64,000 nucleotides of DNA from Candidatus Nanohalococcus occultus (GCF_029207735.1 NZ_CP104395.1:478692-542691), one strand, 5' to 3'; positions 25,525 to 34,902 are shown, counted from the stretch's first letter. Notes: a model not told the origin generated them from the letters alone. Numbers and translations: made by a program.

Positions 25525-26667
25525 TCAGTTCCTGCGTTTAATGACTTCAGCTAGGCCTAAAGAGTAATCTGCTGCGGTGTCAGCTTTCGCATAACTCATA
25601 TCACGTTCTTCGAGTTCTTCTTCAACAGGCATATCTCGCTGGCCTACGAAAACTGTTTGCTCGCCTTCAAGGATGTCGCCGGGTTTATCGCCCATGTTGA
25701 CAAGTATGTAATCAGTTTCGTCTTCGGTGATCATATCGGCACGGTACTCTGCGCCATGCTCCTTCGAGACTGCCACATCCGTTCTCTGGAAGTCCGTGGA
25801 ACAATCAGGGTTGTGATCTGTCTCAAAGTTAGTTCCGGCAGCAACACCGTCCATAAAGCTCTGGAACTCTTCGAGAAACTCTTCATCAGATAGCTCTGAC
25901 TGTTCGAAGGAGTTTTCAGTTATCTTCACGGCTTGGTCTCCGACAGACTCCCATTTAAGCCCGACAAGTGGATATTCTTCTGTCAACGCATCTGATAGAG
26001 CAGCTACCGTGTTCATCGAGGAGAGATCGACCACCATTGAATCTCCTTGTTGGCTGTAGCTCCGATTATCGACTGTCTCCCGTCTTTCAAGGCACTCTGA
26101 AAGCAAGTCCATAGAGAATTTCTGCCGCGATGATTCGGCTATAGGGTTGTTGTAAAGATCTGAGCGGGCGCCTTCGCCGTACATACAGCCAGTTACAGCG
26201 CTAACGTTGCCCTGTTCCTGTAGAGTCATTTCTCTACTGGCAGCTTCCAGCCATGCGTTTTTTCTGAAATTAAGTATCTGTTCTCGGCCTACATCAACGG
26301 TGCTGTGTATCTCTCCGTCTATTTCAGTTACAGCCCCTAGCTCGCCGACATGATCCATGTTAACTCCAAGCTTCTCAGACGCGACATACTTCAGTGTGGA
26401 AATATCCCAGCCTGAAAGCAGTGAAGCGCCGGTTTCAGAGACGTTATGTAGGTATTTTACAGTCTCCGCAACTCCCTGATGTGTCTCATAGTTAGTAGAT
26501 GCCTTATCGACCATAGGACCGTTCATGTCAACATAAGGGACAATTACTGCCGTTCCCAGTCCTTTATCGTTCATAACAGCGTCTATATCATCAGCCACCT
26601 GCTCTACTTTATACTCTGGTATACCTGCTTGACTGGCAACTTTTCTCGTAGAGCCATGTAAACTCAT
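25525..26667 (-). CDS. HAD-like (type IIB) protein with Asn in place of second motif-I Asp
   Basis: 380 aa. Residues 42-54 (VIVPYVDMNGPMV) resemble HAD motif I but read D47-x-N49 instead of DxD. LLSGWD (83-88) stands for motif II and the C-terminal VNMGDKPGDILEG with ADTAADYSLGLAEVI resembles motif III/IV of SPP/TPP and archaeal phosphoglycolate-type phosphatases. This is my reading of the pattern, not a search result. The long cap (about residues 120-290) is diverged. It sits in the sugar-nucleotide operon, so removal of a sugar phosphate is a plausible role, or loss of catalysis if the Asn is real. Confidence 0.65.
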   Translation of the reverse strand: MSLHGSTRKVASQAGIPEYKVEQVADDIDAVMNDKGLGTAVIVPYVDMNGPMVDKASTNYETHQGVAETVKYLHNVSETGASLLSGWDISTLKYVASEKLGVNMDHVGELGAVTEIDGEIHSTVDVGREQILNFRKNAWLEAASREMTLQEQGNVSAVTGCMYGEGARSDLYNNPIAESSRQKFSMDLLSECLERRETVDNRSYSQQGDSMVVDLSSMNTVAALSDALTEEYPLVGLKWESVGDQAVKITENSFEQSELSDEEFLEEFQSFMDGVAAGTNFETDHNPDCSTDFQRTDVAVSKEHGAEYRADMITEDETDYILVNMGDKPGDILEGEQTVFVGQRDMPVEEELEERDMSYAKADTAADYSLGLAEVIKRRN

Positions 26668-26716
26668 TTGTTATCCTAGGATGACAATAAGACGTTAGTG
26701 TTAATAATCTGGGTGT

Positions 26717-27814
26717 TTACTTGGTGATCTCGCCTAGATCGGTCCGGGCATCCGGGTAGAATGTCGCGCCTTTAACCGAGTTGTTCATCTCGATAAAGCT
26801 CTCATCACCTATGAAAGACTCATAGATAACAGTACCGGCCTTTATATCTGTTCCTCTGCCTAGAACTGACTGTTCTACGTGTGTATGCGGATCGATAACC
26901 TGGTTGTCGAATAAAAACGAGTTTTCAACCGAGGCTCCTCGTATCTGGCAGTCAGCTCCTACGGTCGAGTTAAATACAGAGCTGTTCGGACCCAGAACAC
27001 TGTTTTCACCTACTATGACAGGGCCTTCAACAGTGGTGTTCTCCCGGATAACCACATTCTCCCCTATTCTAACATTTCCTTTGATTTCCACAAGCTCGTG
27101 GACCTGTGCTGAATCAGCTATTTCCTGTCCGGAGACTGCTTTATCACGTTTGAATCTATCGGCTTTCCAGACTTTTCTCAATGAATCAATCTCCATCCAG
27201 TAATCGTCGATTACACTCATCTTGACCTTTCGTCTCTGTGCTAGCTCGCCGACAGCCTCTGCGAGACTTGGGCTTGAAGAATCCTCGATTGCCTGGAAGA
27301 TTGAGGTTCTGAATGCGTAAACGCCGGTGTTAACCAGTGAGTTTTCCGCTTGCTCCGGTTTCTCCTCTACGGTTTTTACCTCATCGTTTACTATAGATAA
27401 AACTCCGAATTTTTCCGGTCTATCCTCGTTGTCGCCCAGTACTGTTGCCTCCGGGCGTTCGTTCAGGTGTTTCTTTTTAAGATCTCTCAGATCATCTCTT
27501 GAGACTATTACATCGCCGTTTACCACGAAAAAATCGTCTTCAATAAAATCACAGTGTTTTACAGCATCTGCTGTGCCTGTGACCTCTTCTTGGTGTACTA
27601 TTGATATGTCTTCCTCGTTTTTGAACTCGTCTTCGAACCGTTCTTCCAGGTGGTTGGTTACGAGGAATACTTCGTCTGTGCCGACTGCGCGAAGATCCTC
27701 TATGATGTGTCTTACCGCCGGTTTCCCTGCGATCGGGAGTAGTCCGGTTGGAGTGGTTTCGGTGAAGGGAAACAGGTTTTCTTTTTTCTTCGCACAGAGT
27801 ATTAACGCTTTCAT
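26717..27814 (-). CDS. Sugar-1-phosphate nucleotidylyltransferase with beta-helix domain
   Basis: 365 aa, related to glucose-1-phosphate thymidylyl/uridylyltransferases. N-terminus MKALILCAKKKENLFPFTE: the usual GxGTRLxPLT loop is degenerate here (KKKENLFPFTE), though the FVVNGDVIV metal site and EEKPEQ loop are present. From about residue 225 comes a beta-helix (VEIKGNVRIGENVVIRENT). Two bases after the stop of the Gfo/Idh gene, so translationally linked. With the enzyme at 24236 it forms a pair acting on different sugars or successive steps (inference). Confidence 0.88.
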   Translation of the reverse strand: MKALILCAKKKENLFPFTETTPTGLLPIAGKPAVRHIIEDLRAVGTDEVFLVTNHLEERFEDEFKNEEDISIVHQEEVTGTADAVKHCDFIEDDFFVVNGDVIVSRDDLRDLKKKHLNERPEATVLGDNEDRPEKFGVLSIVNDEVKTVEEKPEQAENSLVNTGVYAFRTSIFQAIEDSSSPSLAEAVGELAQRRKVKMSVIDDYWMEIDSLRKVWKADRFKRDKAVSGQEIADSAQVHELVEIKGNVRIGENVVIRENTTVEGPVIVGENSVLGPNSSVFNSTVGADCQIRGASVENSFLFDNQVIDPHTHVEQSVLGRGTDIKAGTVIYESFIGDESFIEMNNSVKGATFYPDARTDLGEITK

Positions 27815-27816
27815 CT

Positions 27817-29079
27817 TTAGCCTGTTACAGATTCAGCTTCCGAATCTTCAATAGCGTTTGGTTCATACACCAGCCGGGAAACCCGCCGGTTAGCACCCTC
27901 CAGTTCCTCATAGAAACCGGAGCTATTCTCCCGTACAAGATCCAACGTGTCGAATACGGCATTCATGAAAACATCAATATCCTTGTCTGAGACAATTCCT
28001 ACATCCCTTCCGGCAGCTCTGAGAACTGATTTGCGTAAAACCCTGTAAAGCTGGTCGTGCATCAGCTCCGGTACCTCGATCTCCTCTTCCGTTTGCAGGT
28101 CGAAGAGTCGGCCGTGAAGCATATCTCCGAACAGTTTTCTATCTCCCTCAGTTACGAAAAACCGGGCTTCCTCATTGAGAAATGCGGTATCGTTGGCAAG
28201 CTTGCTTTCAGTTACGATCGGAGAATGATCGACGAAATCCAGTCGAGAAGCCTGTTTGCGGGCTTTTTTCCCTGCGCCCAGCCAGCTTGAGTTAAGCTCT
28301 ACGTTGACGTTTCCTGCCTTGAACGCCGCCCAGGTCTTTCCCGGCGCACTTTGTTCGATACTATCTGTTTTACCGCCTTCCGGCCGCATTAACTGATCGG
28401 AAACATTCCCGGCCGGCATAAAGTACTCCGATTCCGCATCCACCAGCTCAAGTTCCTTTTCATACCCAGCGGCCTGTAAAAAGTCCAGTACAAATATCTC
28501 ATGAGTCATTTTATCGAGTATATCGCCGCCGAGTACACCCGAGCGTTCGATCGGATCCAGGATTTTCTGTACACCCATTGAACTCTGACGGAATACCTTG
28601 ATTGATTCAATATCGACATCCTGTAGTTCCTTTAAAGCCTGTTTTACCACAGGGCTTTCTCTCTCGATGAAATCTGCCTTCCAGACCACATCGTCGCCTG
28701 CCGCCAGTTTACGTTCCTTAATATGCTCGTCGCGGGTCATGCTCGGTGGTTTCTCCGCTACATGGTAGAATCCATGGTTCATCGACCGGTAGATATGGTT
28801 TGCGTGAGTGGCCGTAGGCCCGGCATCGTAGATTAGGACCTCGCCCTCTACATTCGAGGCCGCTCTGTAGAGTTCATCGACAGACTTGAAAGTATCTATC
28901 TCGACGTTGTTTCTGGCTGCGAACTTCTCGGCCGCCTGTCTCTTCTCAAAGTCCCGTTCGGCCAGTCCGTGGAACTCCATGTCCGCACGGTTCAGGTGGT
29001 TGTGCATCTCTATGAACTTCTCGAAGCCGTGACGGCCGAAGTTCCCGAGACCGATCTGGAAGACATTTACCTGTTTCAC
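27817..29079 (-). CDS. Gfo/Idh/MocA-family NAD(P)-dependent oxidoreductase
   Basis: 420 aa. The Rossmann motif is FQIGLGNFGRHGFEKF (residues 7-22) and the signature lysine motif is EKPPSMT. The substrate domain includes GVLGGDILDKMTHEIFVLDF, where GGG-x-x-x-D-x-x-x-H-like residues position the sugar. Family members oxidise or reduce the ring of sugars or NDP-sugars. First gene of the minus-strand sugar-nucleotide operon. Confidence 0.88.
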   Translation of the reverse strand: MKQVNVFQIGLGNFGRHGFEKFIEMHNHLNRADMEFHGLAERDFEKRQAAEKFAARNNVEIDTFKSVDELYRAASNVEGEVLIYDAGPTATHANHIYRSMNHGFYHVAEKPPSMTRDEHIKERKLAAGDDVVWKADFIERESPVVKQALKELQDVDIESIKVFRQSSMGVQKILDPIERSGVLGGDILDKMTHEIFVLDFLQAAGYEKELELVDAESEYFMPAGNVSDQLMRPEGGKTDSIEQSAPGKTWAAFKAGNVNVELNSSWLGAGKKARKQASRLDFVDHSPIVTESKLANDTAFLNEEARFFVTEGDRKLFGDMLHGRLFDLQTEEEIEVPELMHDQLYRVLRKSVLRAAGRDVGIVSDKDIDVFMNAVFDTLDLVRENSSGFYEELEGANRRVSRLVYEPNAIEDSEAESVTG

Positions 29080-29183
29080 AGTTTAAATCATGTTTCAGCT
29101 ACATTATAATCTTTCGCAGCAACTACGTAACTCTCCGGAACCCAGGCAAACAGATTTAAGTTTTTGCTACGCCCAGGTAATAT

Positions 29184-29642
29184 ATGTCGGACAGCGCAGG
29201 ACCTTCTGGCGATGAGGCGGTAGATGAAATCGTCTCAGTCCGTATGTCGGACGACCAGGATATCAAGGCTCTCGAAATAATAGAAGGTGTCGCAGAGACT
29301 TCTGAAGACAACTCCACGTATACGAAGAGCCATATTTTCCGGTATGCCATAGATCGGATGCTGGCAGGTCGAGAGAACTACGAACCTGATCTAACCAGAG
29401 ACCGCAAGTTAGAATCTTTACTACAGGAGAAGGCTAAAGAGACCGGTTATGCCCTAGAGTTCGCGGAAGAGAGATCGGAGGCTGAGAAACAGATGGATCT
29501 TTACGATGCCGCAGTTTCCGCACATAGAAGATCGGAGAAACAAGGAAAGTCCCGTATAGCTGCCAACGCCAGAGACCACATACTGGAAAACTTTGAGAAC
29601 ACTATGTATGCCGGCGTTCTCAGGGAAGAGATGGAACAATAG
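29184..29642 (+). CDS. Possible ribbon-helix-helix regulator
   Basis: 152 aa. EIVSVRMSDDQDIKALEIIEG (residues about 16-35) then SHIFRYAIDRMLAG (about 50-63) look like a CopG-type strand-helix-helix DNA-binding motif. The rest is a charged helical domain (EERSEAEKQMDLYDAAVSAH). It starts 104 bp from the Gfo/Idh gene on the opposite strand and could regulate that operon. No firm family. Confidence 0.55.
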   Translation: MSDSAGPSGDEAVDEIVSVRMSDDQDIKALEIIEGVAETSEDNSTYTKSHIFRYAIDRMLAGRENYEPDLTRDRKLESLLQEKAKETGYALEFAEERSEAEKQMDLYDAAVSAHRRSEKQGKSRIAANARDHILENFENTMYAGVLREEMEQ

Positions 29643-29693
29643 ACAACCTCTTTATAAATTTTAACTCGGAGAGTACGCATATAGGCGATTAAA

Positions 29694-30221
29694 ATGGGAG
29701 ATAGACCTGCAAGCATCTACAGAGAACATCCTGGCCAGCCATACACACGGCAGAGCCAGAAGAAAAACGATAACTACATCAAAGGAGCGCCAGCTCCACG
29801 AGTAACTCAGTACGTACAGGGAGCCAAGAAAGGCGACCACGAGTTCGATTCAGCGGTAATTCTAACACTGGACGAAGACTGTACGGTAAGAAGCGAGGCA
29901 CTTGAATCCGGGAGAATCGCAGCGAACTCCCACCTCTCAAAGGTACTTGACCCTGAAGAGGATTACATTCTAAGGATCAAGCCATACCCACACCACGTAC
30001 TAAGATACCACCCGCTAGCAGGTATCGCACAGGCAGACCGTTACTATGAAGGTATGCGTAAGCCTTTCGGACGTCCTATCGGACGAGCAGCAATCGTCGA
30101 TGAAGGACAGATTGTTTTCAAGGTAGAAGTCGATGAAGGCGATCTACCGGAAGCGAAGAAAGCTCTTGAACGAGCATCCCACAAGATGCCGGTTCCAACA
30201 AGAGTCAAACTCGAGAAGTAA
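29694..30221 (+). CDS. rpl10e: Large subunit ribosomal protein L10e (uL16)
   Basis: 175 aa, normal length. Typical segments are YTRQSQKKNDNYIKGAP at the N-terminus, HHVLRYHPLAGIAQADRYYEG (the loop that reaches the peptidyl transferase centre) and GMRKPFGRPIGRAA. TTTATAAA at 29651-29658 is a good TATA box. Its codon use is that of a highly expressed gene. Confidence 0.96.
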   Translation: MGDRPASIYREHPGQPYTRQSQKKNDNYIKGAPAPRVTQYVQGAKKGDHEFDSAVILTLDEDCTVRSEALESGRIAANSHLSKVLDPEEDYILRIKPYPHHVLRYHPLAGIAQADRYYEGMRKPFGRPIGRAAIVDEGQIVFKVEVDEGDLPEAKKALERASHKMPVPTRVKLEK

Positions 30222-30326
30222 ACCTTCTCGAACCTCCTCATTTCACTTATTCATTTACTCAACAAGTCTTTCTCTCCAATTTGCTCCAGCGCAAGATTTT
30301 AACCCGGCCGGCTCCAACTAGTCTGT

Positions 30327-31829
30327 ATGGTAGTCTGGAAAGGAGAAACTAGTAGAGAAAAATGCGGGGAGAAGGCGGTAAGACTTGATTCGGCTGACGA
30401 CCTGAATATACCTAACTTTTTCGTAATAACTAAACAGGAAATCCAGCAACTGGTAGGGGACAGCGCTAACTCACGTGAAGTTCTTAACAAACAGTTTTCC
30501 AGTGATTTTTCGAATCAGTTAAGAGAAGCATACAAGGAGGTTGATATGAGTTCGGCGGTGAGAAACGCTTCCGGACCGGCCAGAAATCTTGTTGGCGGGC
30601 AGAGAAGCGGAAGCCGTGTCTCGGTGAGAATCTCCGATGACTCGGTCAGCGAGTACAAACTAAACGTCGGAGAATCCGATCTCGGGGACGCGGTAAAAGA
30701 GGTTCTGGCCTCTTACTTCGAGGAAAACAGCGAGATGCCCGCGGTTATTGTACAGAGAATGATCGAACCGGAGGCAAGCGGAGCTGTAATACTAAACTAT
30801 ACTGAAGACCACGCCCTGGTCGAGGCCGTAAAGGGGCTGGGAACCTCGATCGAAGAAGGGGTTACCGTACCCGAGTTTTACCTCGTCAATGATTCAGTTG
30901 AGGATCGTAGAATCCCGGACTCCCAGCTCGAAGACTCACTGAACCTGATGACTGGCGAGATCAAAAGAAGGAAGACTGACCGGAACCATTTCATCTTCTC
31001 AGAATCCGAGCTTGTCAGCTTTGTAAACCGGCTGCGGGCGGAAGGATACAGCGGGAAGTTCGTCTACAAACGCGGAACGTTTTACGTCACCGATTTGTTC
31101 GAAAAATCCGATGGCTCAGCTCCAGCCGACCTGGACGGAATAACTGTTACCAAACAGAAAGTTCAGAACCGCGGTTTCCGAAAAACAGAAGATACCGTGC
31201 CGCCGGAAGAGTACGAGCGCTCGCTGATATCGGAGAAAGGAGGATACACCTCGACCGATGCGGAAAAAGCCCGTCGAGCAGGTAAACGCGCAGTATTCAG
31301 CTTCAAAGGGGAGATCGAAGAGGAGAACAAAGAGTACCAGAGTATGGAAAGACAGAAAAAGCAAAGCTCTACGTCCCAAGATCATTCTCGAAGAGAAACC
31401 GCCGGACAGGAGAAATCAGTTTTACAGGTCACTGGCACAGAGTCAGTTCCGCTGAACGCTGAAGGCGGTCTCTCGCTTTCACCGCCTTTCGATGGCAAGT
31501 ACGCAGTTACATCCCGAAATGTCAGGGGCCGGGCTATTGACCCGGAATCCTATGTTTCAAGCTGCGAGCAGCTGCTTACATACGAGGGCGATCAGCTAGT
31601 GTTGGATGCGAGAAACATTAGCTCCCAGGCGGCGGAAAAAGCACTAGGGCTTGTTGAAGCCGATTTCAAGATACTGATTGTAAACCCTTCGGAGACTGGT
31701 TTGATCGGCCAGGCGGTACGTAAAGGCTTCGATGCCATAGCCTCGAACAGCCCTGAGACAGTTAGAAGCCAGGTTTTGCGGGAGGAAAAGAAGCTGCTGT
31801 TGGATCATGCCAGGAAAGAGCTGGAATAA
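30327..31829 (+). CDS. Shortened PEP synthase/PPDK-like protein
   Basis: 500 aa. The N-terminus (VVWKGETSREKCGEKAVRLDSA, IPNFFVIT) and VIVQRMIEPEASGAVILNYTED are the ATP-grasp domain of PEP synthase. The canonical VRSSATAED loop reads VRISDDSVSEY. The phosphohistidine domain (GGxxSHAA) is not visible, and only the last part of the PEP-binding barrel seems kept (KGFDAIASNSPETVRSQVLREE). A low-complexity linker rich in E, K, S, Q sits at about residues 330-370. Full-length enzymes are about 750-800 aa, so this is a reduced relative, possibly an ATP-dependent kinase with another role. Confidence 0.75.
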   Translation: MVVWKGETSREKCGEKAVRLDSADDLNIPNFFVITKQEIQQLVGDSANSREVLNKQFSSDFSNQLREAYKEVDMSSAVRNASGPARNLVGGQRSGSRVSVRISDDSVSEYKLNVGESDLGDAVKEVLASYFEENSEMPAVIVQRMIEPEASGAVILNYTEDHALVEAVKGLGTSIEEGVTVPEFYLVNDSVEDRRIPDSQLEDSLNLMTGEIKRRKTDRNHFIFSESELVSFVNRLRAEGYSGKFVYKRGTFYVTDLFEKSDGSAPADLDGITVTKQKVQNRGFRKTEDTVPPEEYERSLISEKGGYTSTDAEKARRAGKRAVFSFKGEIEEENKEYQSMERQKKQSSTSQDHSRRETAGQEKSVLQVTGTESVPLNAEGGLSLSPPFDGKYAVTSRNVRGRAIDPESYVSSCEQLLTYEGDQLVLDARNISSQAAEKALGLVEADFKILIVNPSETGLIGQAVRKGFDAIASNSPETVRSQVLREEKKLLLDHARKELE

Positions 31830-31854
31830 AAAACTTCTCTAGCCATTTCCTTTC

Positions 31855-32847
31855 ATGACTGAACGAGAAAAATTTAACTACGAGGAGTTCGATGAAGTCC
31901 TTGAAGAACTAAAACAGCAGGAATACGAAAAGGTTGCTCTCCAGGGCCCTGACGGCATCAAGCCCCAGATAATTGATTTCGCCGACGAGATGAGAGAACA
32001 CGGAATCGAGCCTGTTATCATCGGAGCATCCACTTTCGGAGCCTGCGGTATCGCAGACGATAAAGCCGAGACCATGGGCGCTGAAGCACTTGTCCACGTA
32101 GGCCACACCCGTTTCCTTCACCCGGAAAGAGCCGACATGGACGATATGAACGTATACTACCTTCCTTACCGGGAAGACCGTGACCTGATGGGTGTTCTGA
32201 GAGAACATTACGAGGAGATCGAAGCCGATACAGTCGGTCTTATCGGCGTCACACAGTACATGGATCGAGCTGAACCTGCCAGAGAGTTCCTCGAGTCGAA
32301 AGGATACGAGGTCGTCGAGGGAAAGACAGGTCTACGTACAACAGAGCCAGGCCAGGTGCTTGGATGTGATGCCGGAGCAGCACACAACATCTCCCACAAG
32401 GTAGATGCGTTCGTATTCCTAGGTTCCGGACATTTCCATCCTTCACAGGTATCGGAGGCCGGAAAAGACGTCTACGTTGTCGATCCTTACGAGAAACATA
32501 TCTGGGTTGAGCCAGCTAACTCACTTGACGATGAGATGCGAGCCGAGTACGCACGCGTTCTGAAACACAAGGACAAGCAAAAATGGGGTATCGTTACCTC
32601 GAGTAAGAAAGGTCAGAACTACATGCGTGCCGTGGAGATCGCGAAGGAGAAGCTGGAAAAACACGGCAAGGACGTCTACGTGTTCGTAGAGGATAGAATC
32701 TTCGAGCCGGACTATAAAGGCTTTGGAATCGATATCTTCGTTAACTGCGCCTGTCCGCGTATGACAAAGGACTGGCAGGATATGGCTTATGTTTCACCGA
32801 AGGCACTGGAGATGCTGGATAAGGCAGAGGAAGAAAGCACACAGTAA
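31855..32847 (+). CDS. dph2: Diphthamide biosynthesis radical enzyme Dph2
   Basis: 330 aa. Dph2 is the archaeal 4Fe-4S enzyme that transfers 3-amino-3-carboxypropyl from SAM to a His of elongation factor 2. The three cluster cysteines are present: C64 (FGACGIAD), C171 (LGCDAGAA) and C298 (VNCACPRM). VALQGPDGIKPQI is the usual N-terminal motif. It follows the PEP-synthase-like gene by 25 bp and may be in its transcript. Confidence 0.95.
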   Translation: MTEREKFNYEEFDEVLEELKQQEYEKVALQGPDGIKPQIIDFADEMREHGIEPVIIGASTFGACGIADDKAETMGAEALVHVGHTRFLHPERADMDDMNVYYLPYREDRDLMGVLREHYEEIEADTVGLIGVTQYMDRAEPAREFLESKGYEVVEGKTGLRTTEPGQVLGCDAGAAHNISHKVDAFVFLGSGHFHPSQVSEAGKDVYVVDPYEKHIWVEPANSLDDEMRAEYARVLKHKDKQKWGIVTSSKKGQNYMRAVEIAKEKLEKHGKDVYVFVEDRIFEPDYKGFGIDIFVNCACPRMTKDWQDMAYVSPKALEMLDKAEEESTQ

Positions 32848-32888
32848 ACACCAGTAAATTTATTATCTTTCGGTAACAAACAAGCTGT

Positions 32889-33980
32889 GTGAGTCTCGGA
32901 GTAAGAAGATTCCACGGCGCCCAGGCAAGCGGAAAGGTAATAGATGCCGACTTGAATGAGAGATTTGCCTATAGAGAAAACTGTGATGCTATAGAGGCCT
33001 ACAAGATAATTTATGAACCTCTAGAAAAGATCATAGAAACTCCTATGGAGGAAAGAACAGTAACTACAGGAAATGGCGCCTACGATTCCGGTAAAAAGCA
33101 AACTGTGGAAGAAATAAAGGATCTCTCAGTAGCTTACAAGGAAAACGTCAGGAATATGGAAATATTCTTCAATTTAACTCTGGAAGACGGTCACCGCTAC
33201 CAGTTTGAAGCCGTACCAAGGACTGATTTCGACCCTGCGACACGTGTAAAACCTCCGGCATTCATGGAGCTACAGCACCAGCCTCACAAACATGAAAGCA
33301 CCAACGGCAACTCTGAACATATTCGTTTCTCGCTGCGTTATGCTATGTCCTTCGAAGACGATTACCTTGACAGCATAGAAGGGCTGCCGGAAGATACGAT
33401 AGATGAGATCGATCTCCTGACAGCATTCTACAGAGAAGACGGAATCCACGACCAGTTAGAAGAATCCTCTCTGGATTTCAGCCCGCTCATAAGAGAAGAC
33501 ATGAAGATTCTACAGGCAGATGGTAAAACAGTCTCCAAACATGTGGCCGATGAGACAGTCCCTTACCTGACAGAGTATCTGACCGATGACTTCAAGGATG
33601 GAGGATACTCACAGGAAGAGCAAGAACTCGCAGGAAAACATATAGGAACTGCCAACGCATTAGGGTTGAACTTCCGGCATGAACGGGAAGCAGAAGAACT
33701 TTTCGGCGCCTACAGCAAAAGATTCGGCAGAAACATGGTACACATCGACCCAGAAGGCGGTATACACACAACAGATGAAACTGCTTTGAGAAACGACAGA
33801 GCGCTTTTCGTCCAGCAGGTAGTTCCTCCTGGAGACCGCGAATCACACCATGAAATAGAAAAACAGGCAGATGAACTGACAAAACAGGTAGAAAACGCCG
33901 ATAAAAACTGGAAACAAGTCCTACCCGAAGAACTACCGCGAAACTGGAGAGACGAACTCCCGGAAAAATTTATCCTTTGA
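32889..33980 (+). CDS. Hypothetical protein with GTG start
   Basis: 363 aa, starting GTG with a TATA-like sequence about 25 nt upstream, so probably leaderless. No family recognised. Soluble, acidic, helical in the N-terminal half. The region around residues 100-130 includes FEAVPRTDFDPATRVKPPA and HQPHKHESTNGN, with several histidines that could bind metal. Codons are A-rich compared with dph2 upstream. Confidence 0.6.
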   Translation: MSLGVRRFHGAQASGKVIDADLNERFAYRENCDAIEAYKIIYEPLEKIIETPMEERTVTTGNGAYDSGKKQTVEEIKDLSVAYKENVRNMEIFFNLTLEDGHRYQFEAVPRTDFDPATRVKPPAFMELQHQPHKHESTNGNSEHIRFSLRYAMSFEDDYLDSIEGLPEDTIDEIDLLTAFYREDGIHDQLEESSLDFSPLIREDMKILQADGKTVSKHVADETVPYLTEYLTDDFKDGGYSQEEQELAGKHIGTANALGLNFRHEREAEELFGAYSKRFGRNMVHIDPEGGIHTTDETALRNDRALFVQQVVPPGDRESHHEIEKQADELTKQVENADKNWKQVLPEELPRNWRDELPEKFIL

Positions 33981-34109
33981 AAAACAGGTTTTAGTTGAAA
34001 AAACAACTTCAAATCCTAACGAAGTTTCTGCTGAAACTATCAGAAAACTTCGATGCAATAATATTCCTACCAGAAGTCACAGCCTCAGAACTACTAAGTG
34101 GCTGAAAAC

Positions 34110-34754
34110 TCAAGTCTCACTGTAAATTTCGTTCCCTGCTTCGACTACATCTTCTTTTTCGAGTTCTGGGAAGTCTTCAAGGCTGTGGTCTTGGAGTAGC
34201 TGTTCCCCTATCTGGTATGATAATGTGTAGCCGAGCCAGTTAGGGTATTCGCCGTCTCCTTTGTTGATGAAGATAGGATCGTATTGATCTGTTGAGAATT
34301 CTTGGTCAAGTTCTTCATCTCTGATTTTTGACCAGTGTTCGGCTATGTCTTCACGACCGATTTTGGTTCTCCACGGAGATTCATACTCGGCATTCTGTTC
34401 AGCGAAGTGCTGTGTAAGTGCTTCTCCAAGTATGTATTCCCATCTTGTATCCCACTGCTGACCTCGTTTCTCATAGTCCCAAGTATGGGCGTATTCGTGG
34501 AAAGCTTGAGCTCTCAATGATTCCTTCCACTTATCTGCTGAATTATTGAAGCTCAAGTCAATAACATTCGGGTATTTAGCAAACCCACTTGAACCATCCA
34601 TTTCTTCGATTGTGAAGTCGCTTTCTGTCCAGCCGAGTTCTACGATTACTTCTTGTTCCATCGGCAGTTTTTCTTCTGCTTCAGATAGAGCTACATCTAC
34701 TATCTCTTTCGCTTCTTCTAATTCTTCTGTTGAGGGTTTGATTTGGTGCGACAT
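34110..34754 (-). CDS. DUF2268-like zinc protease
   Basis: 214 aa. The zincin motif HEYAH (about residues 86-90) is followed by TWDYE and then GEALTQHFAEQNA, in the order HExxH ... GE(A/G)LA..FA seen in DUF2268 proteases. Earlier LGWTESDFTIEEMDGSSGFAKYP fits the family. It is cytoplasmic (no signal). A regulatory proteolysis role is possible; substrate unknown. Divergent from the gene at 34894. Confidence 0.8.
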   Translation of the reverse strand: MSHQIKPSTEELEEAKEIVDVALSEAEEKLPMEQEVIVELGWTESDFTIEEMDGSSGFAKYPNVIDLSFNNSADKWKESLRAQAFHEYAHTWDYEKRGQQWDTRWEYILGEALTQHFAEQNAEYESPWRTKIGREDIAEHWSKIRDEELDQEFSTDQYDPIFINKGDGEYPNWLGYTLSYQIGEQLLQDHSLEDFPELEKEDVVEAGNEIYSET

Positions 34755-34874
34755 TCTGGCGACCTCTAACTATACTTGAACTACTGCTACCTTAAAATAA
34801 TAAACACTTTGACAGGAGAAATGTTTTTGTTTTAAATTCTGAACTACTGGCCTCATCCAAAAAACTTATATTGT

Positions 34875-34902
34875 AGCTACCATAAAGTAACATATGGTAG
34901 CT
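34875..34902 (+). promoter_or_regulatory. Inverted repeat overlapping the start codon of the gene at 34894
   Basis: AGCTACCAT (34875-34883) and ATGGTAGCT (34894-34902) are perfect 9-bp arms with a 10-bp spacer. The right arm contains the start codon. A TATA-like CTTATATTG at 34865-34873 would place transcription start almost on the ATG, so the repeat is better read as a DNA operator than an mRNA hairpin. Confidence 0.5.

Noticed and set aside
33995-34105. A 36-residue frame starting with TTG after the hypothetical gene at 33980
   Set aside because: It reads plausibly (a leucine/lysine-rich helix), but there is no ribosome site, it is very short and TTG starts are rare, so the evidence is too weak.
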